Source: Betaproteobacteria bacterium (GTDB taxonomy: Bacteria; Pseudomonadota; Gammaproteobacteria; Burkholderiales; Burkholderiaceae_C). From it: a DNA stretch of 64,000 nt. The position numbers and the translations under genes were made by a program. Of the stretch, positions 45,936 to 55,506 are shown one piece after another; position 1 is the stretch's first letter; each line of letters opens with the position of its first letter. The notes under the pieces are model-generated. The model did no database searches. It was given only the letters and a program-made list of their open reading frames with translations, and was not told the DNA's origin. The stretch lies in NCBI GenBank assembly GCA_016716535.1, contig JADJWD010000001.1, positions 1 through 64,000 of the forward strand, written 5' to 3'.

Positions 45936-46876
45936 GGCGGTGGCCCGCCGCCTGGCGCTCGATCCGGCGCAGCCCCGGCTGAAGAACCCGTTCTGCGCGC
46001 CGCCGGGCCCTTGACGAGCCCGAGGCTCATCGCCGTGCCCAGCAGCACGACGGCGCAGCCGCCGACCATCGCCCACGTCAGCGCCTCGCCGAGGTAGAGC
46101 GCGCCGGAGACCATTGCCACTAGCGGGCTCAGGAACGTCACCGACATCGCCCGCAGCGGGCCGATGCGGCGCAGCAGCCTGAAGTACATCAGCATGCCGA
46201 GCCCGGAACTCAAGAGGCCGAGGAACGCCATCTCGGCCCAGGCGCGCGCCGAGGGCGGCTCGGCCGGCCACGTCAGCCACGCCAGTGGCGCGAGTGCCAG
46301 GCTCGCGGTCGCGAGGCTGCCGGCCGTCGTGACGGTGGCGTCGACGTGGTGCATCTTGCGGCGCGTGTAGTTCGCGCCGACGCTCCACAGCATCGCCGTG
46401 CCCAGCACCGCGGCGACCGCGAGCGCGCCGTCGCCGCTGCGCATCGCCAGCGGCCCGCCGCTCATCAGCCACAGCACGCCGACGAAGCCGAGCAAGAGGC
46501 CCGCGACGCGCCATCGGCCGAGGTGCTCCTTGAAGACGAAGTGCGCGAGCAGCGCCGCGAACATCGGCGCGGTGGCGTTGAGCACCGCCGAGACGCCGGC
46601 GGTGATGTGCAGCGCGCCCCACGTCATCAGCATGAACGGCACCGCCGTGAACGGCACGCCGACGATCAACATCGTGCGCGGCTCGGCCCACACCTGCGGC
46701 AGCGTGCCGCGCCACGCGAGGATGGGCAGCAGCACCAGCGCCGCGATGCCCATGCGCAGCGCCACCAGCGGCGCCGGGCCGAACGCCGGCACCGCGGCAC
46801 GGGTGAAGAGATAGGCGCCGCCCCACAGCAGGCTGAGGAAGAGCAGCTCGAGGACGTCGCGCGGGCGCATGGGCAT
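45932..46876 (-). CDS. EamA-family DMT transporter
   Basis: A 314-residue protein with about ten TM helices and two EamA repeats. The first starts at ELLFLSLLWGGAYLFTRAAV, the second at ALAVAAVLGTAMLWSVGANY. Such proteins export amino acids or other metabolites. The C-terminal tail is Gly/Pro/Ala-rich. It is translationally coupled by a four-base overlap to the DUF1615 lipoprotein gene. Confidence 0.9.
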   Translation of the reverse strand: MPMRPRDVLELLFLSLLWGGAYLFTRAAVPAFGPAPLVALRMGIAALVLLPILAWRGTLPQVWAEPRTMLIVGVPFTAVPFMLMTWGALHITAGVSAVLNATAPMFAALLAHFVFKEHLGRWRVAGLLLGFVGVLWLMSGGPLAMRSGDGALAVAAVLGTAMLWSVGANYTRRKMHHVDATVTTAGSLATASLALAPLAWLTWPAEPPSARAWAEMAFLGLLSSGLGMLMYFRLLRRIGPLRAMSVTFLSPLVAMVSGALYLGEALTWAMVGGCAVVLLGTAMSLGLVKGPAARRTGSSAGAAPDRAPGGGPPP

Positions 46877-46910
46877 TGGGGCGGGAGCTTAAGGGCAATG
46901 CGAGGCTGGG

Positions 46911-47003
46911 CTTCGATACCTCAGCCCGAACGGGTGGACTCCGTTCGCCCTGAGGTATCGAAGGGCGTATTCGCACGGGGCTTCGATACCTCAGCCCGAA
47001 CGG
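46911..47003. repeat. Triple 23-bp repeat, direct and inverted, upstream of the helicase gene
   Basis: CTTCGATACCTCAGCCCGAACGG occurs at 46911-46933 and again at 46981-47003. A near-perfect inverted copy (CCGTTCGCCCTGAGGTATCGAAG) lies at 46941-46963. Copies 1 and 2 form a strong hairpin with a seven-base loop, and copies 2 and 3 can also pair. Repeats of this kind are scattered between genes in several Burkholderiales genomes and behave like REP elements. Here they lie between divergent genes, 26 bases before the helicase start, so they sit in its leader or promoter. Confidence 0.85.
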
Positions 47004-47028
47004 TTCATCGATCGTGTACCCTGCCCCA

Positions 47029-48921
47029 ATGAAAGACACCTTCGCCGACCTCGGCCTCGGCCCCGAGTTGCTGGCCGAACTCACGGCGCTGGGCTACGAG
47101 GAGCCGACGCCGATCCAGAAGGCCGCCGCGGCGCCGCTGCTCGAGGGCCGCGACCTGCTCGGCCAGGCGGCCACCGGCACCGGCAAGACGGCAGCGTTTG
47201 CGCTGCCGCTGCTGCAACGCGTCGGCCGGCAGCCGGCCAAGCCCAATCAACCGCTCGTGCTGGTGCTGGTGCCCACGCGCGAACTGGCGGTGCAGGTGTC
47301 CGAGGCGTTCCACCGTTATGGCCGCGGCCTCGGCGTGGCCGTCGCGCCGATCTACGGCGGCCAGGACTTCCACCGCCAGCTCGTTGCGCTCAAGCGCGGC
47401 GCGCACGTCGTCATCGCGACGCCGGGGCGCGTGCTCGACCACCTGCGGCGCGGCACGATCGACCTCTCGGGCCTCGTCGCCGTCGTGCTCGACGAGGCCG
47501 ACGAGATGCTCGACATGGGCTTCGCCGAGGACCTCGAGCTGATTCTCGAAGCGGCGCCCGAGGTGCGGCAGACGGCGCTCTTTTCGGCGACGCTGCCGCC
47601 GCGCATCGCCGGTATCGCCGAGCGGCACCTGAAGGACCCGGTGCGCGTGCTGATCCCGCGCGAGGCAGCGAAGAAGGGCGAGCTGCCGCGCGTGCGCCAG
47701 ACCGCCTACATCGTGCCGCGCGCGCACAAGATCACCGCGCTCGGGCGCGTGCTCGACCTCGAGAGCCCGACGCTGGCGATCGTCTTCTGCCGCACGCGGC
47801 TGGAAGTGGACGAACTGGCCGAGCGCCTGGTCGGCCGCGGTTACGCGGTGGAGGCGCTGCACGGCGGCATGGGCCAGCACGAGCGCGACCGCGTGATGAA
47901 GAAGGCGCGCGCGAACGCGGTGGACCTGCTCGTCGCCACCGACGTGGCGGCGCGCGGCATCGACATCGAGCACCTGACGCACGTCGTCAACTTCGACGTG
48001 CCCAGTTCGCACGAGGCGTACGTGCACCGCATCGGCCGCACCGGCCGCGCCGGGCGCGAGGGCGTGGCGATCACGCTCGCCGAGCCGCGCGAGCACCGGC
48101 TCGTGCGCAACATCGAGTGGGCGACGAAGCAGAAGATTGACATCGCCACCGTGCCGACGCCGCTGGACGTGAAGGCGCGCAGGCTTGACCTCACGCGCGG
48201 CACGCTGCGCGAGGCGGTGATCGCGGGGCAGGCCGACGGCGGGCTCGAGAGCTACCGCGGCGTTGTCGAATCGCTCGCCGCCGAGTGGGACCCGATGGAC
48301 GTGGCCGCCGCGGCGGTGAAGCTCGCGCACGAGGCCACGGCCGGCAGCGGCACGGCGGCCGATGACGAGGTGCACATCCCCGCGTACGAGAGCTTTGCGC
48401 GGCCGGGGCGGGAAGCGCATGGACCTCGTGGCGCGTGGGCGGAGCGGCCACAGCGTGACGATCGCGCCGAACGCCCGGTGCGCCGCGGCCCGGGCGCGCC
48501 GCCGGCTGGCCGCCACCACGACCCGGCGCCCGGCGAAGGCGCGCCGCGCCGGCCGCCACCGCGACGCGAAAGCGCCGGGCGCGACGCACCGCAACGCGAT
48601 GCGCCGCAGCGTGATGCACCGCCGCGCGATGCACCGCCGCGCCACCCTCCCGGCGCCGGCTTCGGTGCGCAGCCGATGGTGCGCGTCTACATCGGCGCCG
48701 GCCGCAAGCTCGGCATGCGCCCGGCCGACCTCGTTGGCGCCATCGCCAACGAAGCGCAGATCAACGCCCGCGGCATCGGCGACATCGAGATCGGCGACAC
48801 CTTCTCACTCGTCGAGCTGCCCGAGTCCGACGCCGACCGCGTCGTCGAAGCCCTGCGCGGCGCGACGCTGCGCGGGCGGAAGGTGTCGGTAAGACGGGAG
48901 GATGGGAGGCGGAGGAAGTAG
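47029..48921 (+). CDS. DEAD-box RNA helicase with DbpA-type RNA-binding domain
   Basis: A 630-residue helicase. The Q-motif (YEEPTPIQKAA), motif I (ATGTGKTAA), II (VLDEADEMLDMGF), III (SAT), V (TDVAARGIDIE) and VI (HRIGRTGRAGR) are complete. A long Arg/Pro/Asp linker (about residues 450-545) includes tandem RDAPQ/RDAPP units from 12-15-bp repeats near 48590-48640. It ends in a DbpA RNA-binding domain (VRVYIGAGRKLGMRPADLVG), which in E. coli DbpA binds 23S rRNA hairpin 92. It likely acts in ribosome assembly or cold response. Confidence 0.94.
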   Translation: MKDTFADLGLGPELLAELTALGYEEPTPIQKAAAAPLLEGRDLLGQAATGTGKTAAFALPLLQRVGRQPAKPNQPLVLVLVPTRELAVQVSEAFHRYGRGLGVAVAPIYGGQDFHRQLVALKRGAHVVIATPGRVLDHLRRGTIDLSGLVAVVLDEADEMLDMGFAEDLELILEAAPEVRQTALFSATLPPRIAGIAERHLKDPVRVLIPREAAKKGELPRVRQTAYIVPRAHKITALGRVLDLESPTLAIVFCRTRLEVDELAERLVGRGYAVEALHGGMGQHERDRVMKKARANAVDLLVATDVAARGIDIEHLTHVVNFDVPSSHEAYVHRIGRTGRAGREGVAITLAEPREHRLVRNIEWATKQKIDIATVPTPLDVKARRLDLTRGTLREAVIAGQADGGLESYRGVVESLAAEWDPMDVAAAAVKLAHEATAGSGTAADDEVHIPAYESFARPGREAHGPRGAWAERPQRDDRAERPVRRGPGAPPAGRHHDPAPGEGAPRRPPPRRESAGRDAPQRDAPQRDAPPRDAPPRHPPGAGFGAQPMVRVYIGAGRKLGMRPADLVGAIANEAQINARGIGDIEIGDTFSLVELPESDADRVVEALRGATLRGRKVSVRREDGRRRK

Positions 48922-48940
48922 CAACCGCCGCGCCGACGGC

Positions 48941-49351
48941 TCAGGGCAGGAAGTCCTCCAGCCGCCGACCGCATCGCAGCCCGTCGACGTGGCCGAAGTG
49001 GGCGTCGCGCGTCAGCAGCGCGGCGCCATGCTCCAGGGCGCTGGCGGCGATCCACAAATCGTTGCTCGGGATCGGCTGGCCCTTGCGGCGCAAACCCGAG
49101 TAGACGAGCGCATAGCTGTCGGCGGTCTGCGCCGTGACCGGCACGACTTCGACGCGCGGTGAATCCAGGAAGCGCGCGAGTTCGCCCCGGTTCTTCGCCT
49201 CGCGCGAACCGGCGGCAAAGCCCCCGAGCAGTTCGCCGAGCACGATGCTGTTCAGGCAGATGCGCTCGGCATGCGCCAGCACCTCGACCACGTCGGCGTC
49301 GCCGAGCATGAACGCCGTGTAGGCGTTGGTGTCGATCAGGATCGGGCGCAT
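48941..49351 (-). CDS. PIN-domain toxin, FitB/VapC-like
   Basis: A 136-residue PIN RNase. Active-site acids appear in PILIDTNAYTAF (residues about 3-14), VLGELLGGF, NDLWIAASALEHG and LTRDAHFGHV. It is expected to cleave RNA when free of its antitoxin, encoded seven bases upstream. Start 49351 is chosen because it begins the fold exactly; a longer upstream frame runs through the antitoxin gene. Confidence 0.88.
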   Translation of the reverse strand: MRPILIDTNAYTAFMLGDADVVEVLAHAERICLNSIVLGELLGGFAAGSREAKNRGELARFLDSPRVEVVPVTAQTADSYALVYSGLRRKGQPIPSNDLWIAASALEHGAALLTRDAHFGHVDGLRCGRRLEDFLP

Positions 49352-49358
49352 CGGCCGG

Positions 49359-49619
49359 CTACTTCCACAACGCGGGGTCGACCTTGCGCAAGGCGGCGGT
49401 CGCGCGTTCGAAGTCGGCCGCCTCCTGCTTGCGCCAGGAGCCAGCCAATGCATCGAGATCGTCGTGCCGGGTCATTGCCGTCCTGGCGCGCCGAAGCCCG
49501 AGCCCTTGCTCGACCAGTCGCACCACCAGCGTATTGACGCTGGACGCTTCCTTCGCAGCACGCCGCTTGAGCGCGGCGAGCGCCTTGTCGTCGAGACCCC
49601 GGATGCTGAGGTTGGCCAT
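49359..49619 (-). CDS. FitA-like ribbon-helix-helix antitoxin
   Basis: An 86-residue protein with an N-terminal ribbon-helix-helix (ANLSIRGLDDKALAALKRRA, then SVNTLVVRLVEQGLG), the FitA pattern. The C-terminal tail (SWRKQEAADFERATAALRKV) would occupy the PIN toxin groove. ATG 49619 follows a GGAGA ribosome site. The pair is convergent with a DEAD-box helicase gene and divergent from recQ, 99 bp from its start, where the operon promoter must lie. Confidence 0.87.
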   Translation of the reverse strand: MANLSIRGLDDKALAALKRRAAKEASSVNTLVVRLVEQGLGLRRARTAMTRHDDLDALAGSWRKQEAADFERATAALRKVDPALWK

Positions 49620-49718
49620 GATGTCATCTCCGCAGGCAAATTGATTGCTCGCGATGATATCAATCGCCCTAGCGATCTGACGGCCACGTCCCGGACCACG
49701 CCCCCCGACAATCGGGAC

Positions 49719-51808
49719 ATGGGCTTCGCCGAAGACCACCTGAACCGCGTCCTCGCCGCGATGGCCGGCCCCACGGCCGCGCCGCGCGCCGACCAGACGG
49801 CGGCCGTCGCCGCGCTCGTCGAGGAGCGCGCCCGCGTGCTCGTCGTGCAGGCCACCGGCTGGGGCAAGTCGGCGGTGTATTGGGCAGCGACCTCGGCCCT
49901 GCGCGCCGAGGGCAAGGGGCCGACGCTGATCGTCTCGCCGCTGCTGGCCTTGATGCGCGACCAGGTGGCCGCCGCGCGGCGCGCGGGGCTGAACGCCGCG
50001 ACGATCAACTCGACGAACCTCGACGACTGGGACACGGTCTTCGCCGACATTGCCGCCCACCGGCTCGATGCGCTGCTCGTCTCGCCCGAGCGCCTGGGCA
50101 ACGCGGGCTTCGCGGCGCGGCTGCCGGAGTTGATCGCCGCCACGGGCCTCGTCGTCATCGACGAGGCGCATTGCATCTCCGACTGGGGCTTCGACTTCCG
50201 CCCGGACTACCAGCGCCTGGCGAAGACGCTGGTGGGCATCGGTGCCGACACGCCGGTGCTCGCGACGACGGCGACGGCCAACGCGCGTGTCACGCAGGAC
50301 ATCGCGCGGCAGTTGGGCAGCGAGACCCGCACCTTCCGCGGCTCGCTCGCCCGCGCGTCGCTGCGGCTGGCGGTCGTGCCGGGCCTGAGCGCGCTCGAAC
50401 GCTACGCCTGGGTCGCCGAAGCGCTGGATGCGCGCCATGGGTTCGCCGGCTCGGGCATCGTCTACGCGCTGACGGTGGCCGAGACCGAGCGGCTCGCCGG
50501 CTTCCTGCGATCGTGCGGCTTCGAAGTCGCCGCCTACCACGGCGGCCTCGAGACTGCGGCGCGCGAGAAGATCGAGGACGCGCTGCGCCGCAACGCGCTG
50601 AAGGCGGTGGTCGCAACTTCGGCGTTAGGCATGGGCTACGACAAGCCCGACCTCGCCTTCTGCATCCACGTCGGCTCGCCGGCGTCGCCGGTGGCCTATT
50701 ACCAGCAGGTCGGCCGCGCCGGCCGCGCGCTCGACGACGCCGTGGCCGTGCTGCTGCCGGCCGAGACCGACGAGGCGATCTGGACCTACTTCGCGACTGC
50801 GGGCGTGCCCGACGAAGAGCGCGTCGGCAAGATCCTCGGCGCGTTGGGCGACGGGGCGCGCTCGCTGCCGGAACTGGAAAACGCGACGGCGATCCGCCGC
50901 GGCCGGCTCGAAGGCCTGTTGAAGATCCTCGCCGTCGAAGAGGTGCTCAGGCGCGAAGGCTCGGCCTGGGCACTGACCGGCAAGCCGTGGCGCTACGACG
51001 CCGAGCGCTGGCGCTCGCTGGCCGCGGTGCGCGCGCGAGGCGGACCTGATGCGCTCGTACGCGGCCGGCCGCGGCTGCCTGATGCGCTTCCTGCAGCAGG
51101 CGCTGGACGACCCCGACCCGCGCGATTGCGGCCGCTGCAGCGTCTGCACGGGCCGGCTGCCCGGGCCCGGTGCGCAACCGCCGGCCGAGCGCGTCGAAGC
51201 CGCGCGTGTCTTCGCGCGCGGCCAGGACGTGACGATCGAGCCGCGCAAGCTGTGGCCCTCGGGTAGCGGCCGCAAAGGCCGCATCACCGCCGGCTGCAGC
51301 GAAGGCCGCGCGCTCGCGTTCGCCGACGATCCGGGCTGGGGTGAGGTGCTGCGGCCGCTGTTCTCGCGAGCCGATGACGCACCAGGGCCCCGACCCGGCC
51401 GACGGCCCCGCGCCGCCCGCGGTGCTCGAAGGTGTCGTCGCGCTGCTTGCCCGCTGGCGCCAACACTGGGACGCACGGCCGATGGCCGTCGTGCCGATGC
51501 CGTCGCCAAGCCACCCGCAACTCGTGCAATCGCTCGCCGCGCACGTCGCCAAGGTCGGCCGCCTGCCGCTTGTCGATGCGCTCGCCCTCACCGGCCCACT
51601 GCCGCCGGCCGAAGCCGCCTCGGCTGCGAAGGTCAAGGCACTCCTCGCCGCGCTCGCACTGCGGCCCGACGCACAGGTGTCCCCCGGCCCGCTGCTGCTC
51701 GTCGACGCGCGCTACCGCAGCGGCTGGACGATGACGGCGGCCGCGGCGCTGCTGCGCGAGGCCGGCGCGCGGGCGGTGCTGCCGCTGGTGCTGCACCAGC
51801 TGCCGTGA
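49719..51808 (+). pseudogene. recQ: RecQ helicase with phosphoribosyltransferase-like tail, two frameshifts
   Basis: Joined across frames this is about 695 residues. The helicase core is intact: VVQATGWGKSAVYW (Walker A at 46-51), VVIDEAHCISDWGFDFRPDY, TTATANARV and QQVGRAGRALDD. After a break near 51035 (GC-rich repeat) come the zinc-binding cysteines (CLMRFLQQALDD, CGRCSVCTGRL). After a second break at a C-run (51388-51391), a PRTase-like C-terminal domain follows (MAVVPMPSPSHPQLVQSLA, LLLVDARYRSGWTMTAAA). Such RecQ-PRTase fusions are a known actinobacterial and proteobacterial variant. Both breaks look like indel errors. Confidence 0.88.
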
Positions 51809-51842
51809 CGCGGCGCGCCGAAGGGCGGCCAGCGCCCGGCGC

Positions 51843-53650
51843 TCAATACAGGTACACCGCCCCGCAGTAGGTGGCCGCGTTGTCGCCCTGGTCGCCGCCG
51901 ATGCCGGTGGCGCTGCTGCGTTCGCCGGGCGCGCCGACGGCCAGCGTCTGCCCGTCGGCGCTCAGCGCCAGGTAGGCGGCGAAGTAGTCACCCGCCTGCG
52001 CGTTGGGCGCCTTCACGCAGGCCCGCTGGCGCCAGGTGGTGCCTTGGCGCGTGAAGACATACGCCGCGCCGGCCGCGAGAGCCGAATCGTCGGCCTGGTT
52101 GCCGTTCAGGCCGACCGCACTGCCGGCCTCCCAGTGTGTGCCCACCGCCAGCGTGTGGCCGTCGGCGGACAAGGCCACATCGGCCCCGAAGAGGTCGCCC
52201 CGGCCGGGGTTGCTCGCCTTCACGTAGGCCTGCTGCGCCCAGGTGGTGCCCTGGCGCACGAAGAGATAGGCCGCGCCGCTCTCGGGCGTCGCGTTGTCGT
52301 GCGGATCGCCGTCGACGCCGGCCGCGCTGCTCGACTCGCCCAAAGCGCCGACGGCCAGCGTGTGCCCGTCGGCCGACAGCGCGACCGCCATGCCGAAGCC
52401 GTCGCCGGCCCCCGGGTTGCCCGCCTTCAGGTAAGCCTGCTGCGCCCACCCGGCCGCGCCGCGCACGAACACATAGGCGGCGCCGCTGTTCGGCACCGAG
52501 TCGTCGGCCTGGTTGCCGTCGATGCCGGTGGCGCCGCTGGACTCGCCGTGCGCGCCGACCACCAGCGTCTGGCCGTCGGACGCGAGCGCCAGCGCGTAGC
52601 CGAAGTAGTCGCCGGCAGCCGCGTTGCTGGCCTTGACATAGGCCTGCTGCGACCAGCCCGAGGCACCGCGGGCGTAGACGTAGACCGCCCCGCTGTTCGG
52701 CGCCGAGTTGTCGGCTGCGTCGCCGCCGATGCCGGTGGCGCCGCTGGACTCCCTCATCGCCCCCACGGCCAGCGTGCGGCCGTCGCCCGACAGCGCCAGC
52801 GCCGCACCGAACAGGTCGTTCGCGCCGGTGTTGCCGGCCTTCACGTAGGCCTGCTGCGTCCACTGCGTGCCGCTGCGCTCGAAGACGTAGACGGCGCCGC
52901 TCTGTAGCGCCGAGTTGTCGCCCGGGTCGCCGTCGACGCCGGTGGCACCGCCGTCCTCCTGGCGCGCGCCGACGGCCAGTGTGTCCCGTCGGCCGACAGG
53001 GCGACGGCGCTGCCGAAGAGATCGCCCGCTTGCGCGTTGCCGGCTTTCAGGTACATCTCCTGCGCCCACGCCGTGCCGCGGCGGCGGAACACGTACACCG
53101 CCCCACTGCCGGTGGCCGAGTCGTCGGCCTGGTTGCCGCCGGGGCCGGTGGCGCTGCTGGCTTCGCCGGTGGCCCCCACCGCCAGCGTGCTGCCGTCGGC
53201 GGACAAGGCGACGGTGCCGAAGCCGTCGTGCGCGCCGGCATTGCTGGCCTTGATGTAGCCGATGGCGGCCGCGAGGGCACCGCTCGCCGCGACGGGAGCG
53301 GAATCGCTGCACCCGCCCGCGTTGCAGGCCTGCAGGACGTAGCCGGCGTTCGTGCGCCGGTGCAGCGCGACGACGTGGTCGTGTCGGCCCACCCCCGCGG
53401 CGACCGAAGCGACCTGCTCGTAGCCGGCCTCGGCGTCGGTCGTGTCGGCGTCTTCGAGCAGGCGGTACTCGCTGGCGCCGGTCACGTCGGCCCAGGTGAA
53501 GCTGAACGTCTTGACCGGCTGCACCTGCAGCGCGACCACCGGCGCCGCGGGCGGTGGCGGGGTGTCTTCGCCGCCGCTGCCGCACGCGGCGAGCACGACG
53601 CCGACACACGCGGCGGCAAGGACAAGCAGACGATGCAGCGCGGCGTTCAT
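51843..53650 (-). pseudogene. FG-GAP-repeat lipoprotein with fibronectin-like domain, one frameshift
   Basis: A protein of about 600 residues. The lipoprotein leader (RLLVLAAACVGVVLAACGSG) is followed by a fibronectin-III-like segment (FSFTWADVTGASEYRLLEDA, YVLQACNAGGCSDSAP). Seven 69-residue FG-GAP repeats follow, with units such as YVKASNAAAGDYFGYALALA, LAVGA and SGAVYVF. Seven repeats suit a seven-bladed propeller exposed on the cell surface. A frame change near 52978, inside repeat 2, is the only break. No enzyme activity is indicated. The role may be adhesive or structural. Confidence 0.82.
51860..53260. repeat. 207-bp tandem repeats of the FG-GAP lipoprotein
   Basis: Seven diverged copies of a 207-bp unit (69 codons) lie head to tail. 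The conserved core GCCTGCTGCG (minus-strand reading of the AYVK start) recurs at about 52219, 52426, 52633 and 52840, exactly 207 bases apart. Unit divergence is high enough for alignment, but the repeats are similar enough to allow recombination and copy-number change. Confidence 0.85.
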
Positions 53651-54137
53651 GGTTCGATCGGTGGCGGCTTGGCCAGCCACGCTACCGGATGCCCGCGCAC
53701 CGGCATTGCGTTCGAGCAACGCGTGCGCGGCCACCTGCATCCGAACCCGCGCGCGAGCGGGACGCTGGCGGCGCTCGCGCTCACGTGCCTTTGTCGGATC
53801 GGGCCACCGGGGGTCCCCGCTTCGTTCGTGTCCTTCTCTTGGCTTCGCGTCGCTAACGCTCGCTCGCCAACGATTCATCCTTTACCTCACTGCGCGGGGA
53901 CCCCCGATGTCCCGATCCGGCACCGTGGTGGCGTGCAACGACCCCGAGCGCCACGACCGAGGGCCGGGGAGGCCGGGTGGCCGGCATAGCGAGGTAAAGA
54001 AGGGAATCGACCGAGCGCAGCGAGGGAGAGGAATGACACGAGCGACGCCGGCCACCCGGCCTTCCCGGCCCGGACCGAAGCGCACCGCGGTGTCCTTCAC
54101 CCCAGGCCGCAACACGGCCAGGGGTCCCGCACCAGGC
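53651..54137. repeat. Intergenic block of nested inverted repeats
   Basis: This 487-bp gap contains no gene. Arms 53795-53819 and 53895-53919 are 25-bp inverted repeats with two mismatches (CGGATCGGGCCACCGG versus its complement). Arms 53961-53985 and 54047-54071 are 25-bp inverted repeats with one mismatch (start GGGCCGGGGAGGCCGGGTGG). Between them, the stretches around 53868-53887 (CGATTCATCCTTTACCTC) and 53990-54012 (GAGGTAAAGAAGGGAATCG) are inverted and diverged copies too. The whole block looks like two oppositely oriented copies of one mobile REP-like unit. Confidence 0.7.
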
Positions 54138-55492
54138 TCAATCGCCCCAGGCCATCTTCGCCAGCACCCGGTCGACCATCACGCCGCTTTGCCCCAGGTA
54201 GTTCGCCGGGTCGAGCAAACGCTCCAGCGTCGCACGGTCGACGTGCTGGCTGATCTGCGGATGCGCGGCGAGAAGGTCAATCAGCGGCACCTTCTTCGCC
54301 AGCGCCTCGCGGCACAGGTCGTAGACGAGGTCGTGCGCGAACTCGCGGCCGATGTGGGGGCCGAGGCCCATCATCACCGCCTCGCTCATCACGAGGCCGC
54401 TGGTCAGCTCGATGTTGCGGCGCATCGCCTCGGCGTCGACCTCGAGCCCCTCGAGCACGGCGCGGGTGTGCTTCAGCGCGCCGGCGAGCAGGCAGAACGC
54501 CTCGGGCAGCACGATCCACTCGATCTGCCAGGGCCCGGTGCTGCGCTCGTGGTCGGCGACCATCGCGTCCATCAGCGCCGCGGCGTGCTGGCGCACGACG
54601 CTGATCGCGGCGTGGATGTAGGCGCTGCCGATCGGGTTGCGCTTCTGCGGCATCGTGCTCGAGCTGCCGCGGCCGTGGTGGTAGGGCTCGTGCACCTCGG
54701 CCACCTCGGTCTGCATCATCAGCTTCACGTCCAAGCTGACCTTGCCGAGCGTGCCGCCGATCAAGCCGAGCACCGCGCCCACCTCGGCGATGTTGTCGCG
54801 GAGGGTGTGCCAGGCGATCAGCGGCTGCGAGAGGCCCAGCTCGGCGCACAGCCCGGCCTGCGTTTGCATCGCGCCCTTCTCGAGCGAGGCCAGCGTGCCG
54901 GCCGCACCGGCGAACTCGCCGACCAGCACCCGCTCGCGCAGCTGCGCGATGCGCTCGCGGTGGCGCAGCACCGCCGAGAGGATGCCCGCCATCTTGTAGC
55001 CGAAGGTCACCGGGATCGCCTGCTGCAGGTTGCTGCGGCCGATCACCGGCGTCAGGCGGTGTTCCCGCGCGAGCTTCGCCAGCGCATCGGCGATCGCCGC
55101 GAGTTCGTCATCGACCAGCACCAGCGCCTCGCGGATCTGCAGCACGGTGGCGGTATCGGTGATGTCCTGCGTCGTCGCGCCCCAGTGCACATACTCACCG
55201 AGCTTGTCGCGGCACCGCTGGTTGAGCTGCGTGACGACGCCGAGGATCGGGTAGCCGATGCGCTCGGTCTGCTGGCGCAGGCGCGCCATGTCGATCTCTT
55301 CCAGCCGGCAATGGCTCGCGATCTCGTCGGCCGCGGCCTGCGGATCAGCCCGAGCCGCGCCTGCACGATGGCCAGCGCGCGCTCGATGTCGAGGTACTTC
55401 GCGGTGCGGTTCTCGTCGCTCCAGACGTGGCGCATCGCGTCGGTGGCGAAGATGCCCTGGAAGATGGTGCTGTCGATGATGCTGGCGGGCAT
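54138..55492 (-). pseudogene. Adenylosuccinate lyase / 3-carboxymuconate cycloisomerase-like lyase, one frameshift
   Basis: A lyase of the fumarase/aspartase superfamily, about 450 residues. Its N-terminus (PASIIDSTIFQGIFATDAM, YLDIERALAIVQARLGL) is in one frame and the rest in another, joined at a short run near 55342 where one missing base restores LGLIPQAAADEIASHC. Motifs VHWGATTQDITDTA, GKVSLDVKLMMQTEV and the signature SSSTMPQKRNPIGS are intact. Resemblance to PcaB-type enzymes and its place downstream of a CoA-transferase argue against purine biosynthesis. The substrate is unknown. It lies 15 bases downstream of the CoA-transferase gene. Confidence 0.82.
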
Positions 55493-55506
55493 GGGTTCCT
55501 CTCGAG

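Noticed and set aside
51860..53260. Regular spacing of repeats considered as a CRISPR array
   Set aside because: The period is 207 bp, the whole unit is coding (FG-GAP repeats) and there are no short identical repeats with unique spacers.
54138..55492. Calling this gene purB (adenylosuccinate lyase of purine synthesis)
   Set aside because: The pattern is closer to the PcaB-like branch, and the operon with a CoA-transferase and a FAS1-like hydratase does not fit purine synthesis. The symbol is left empty.
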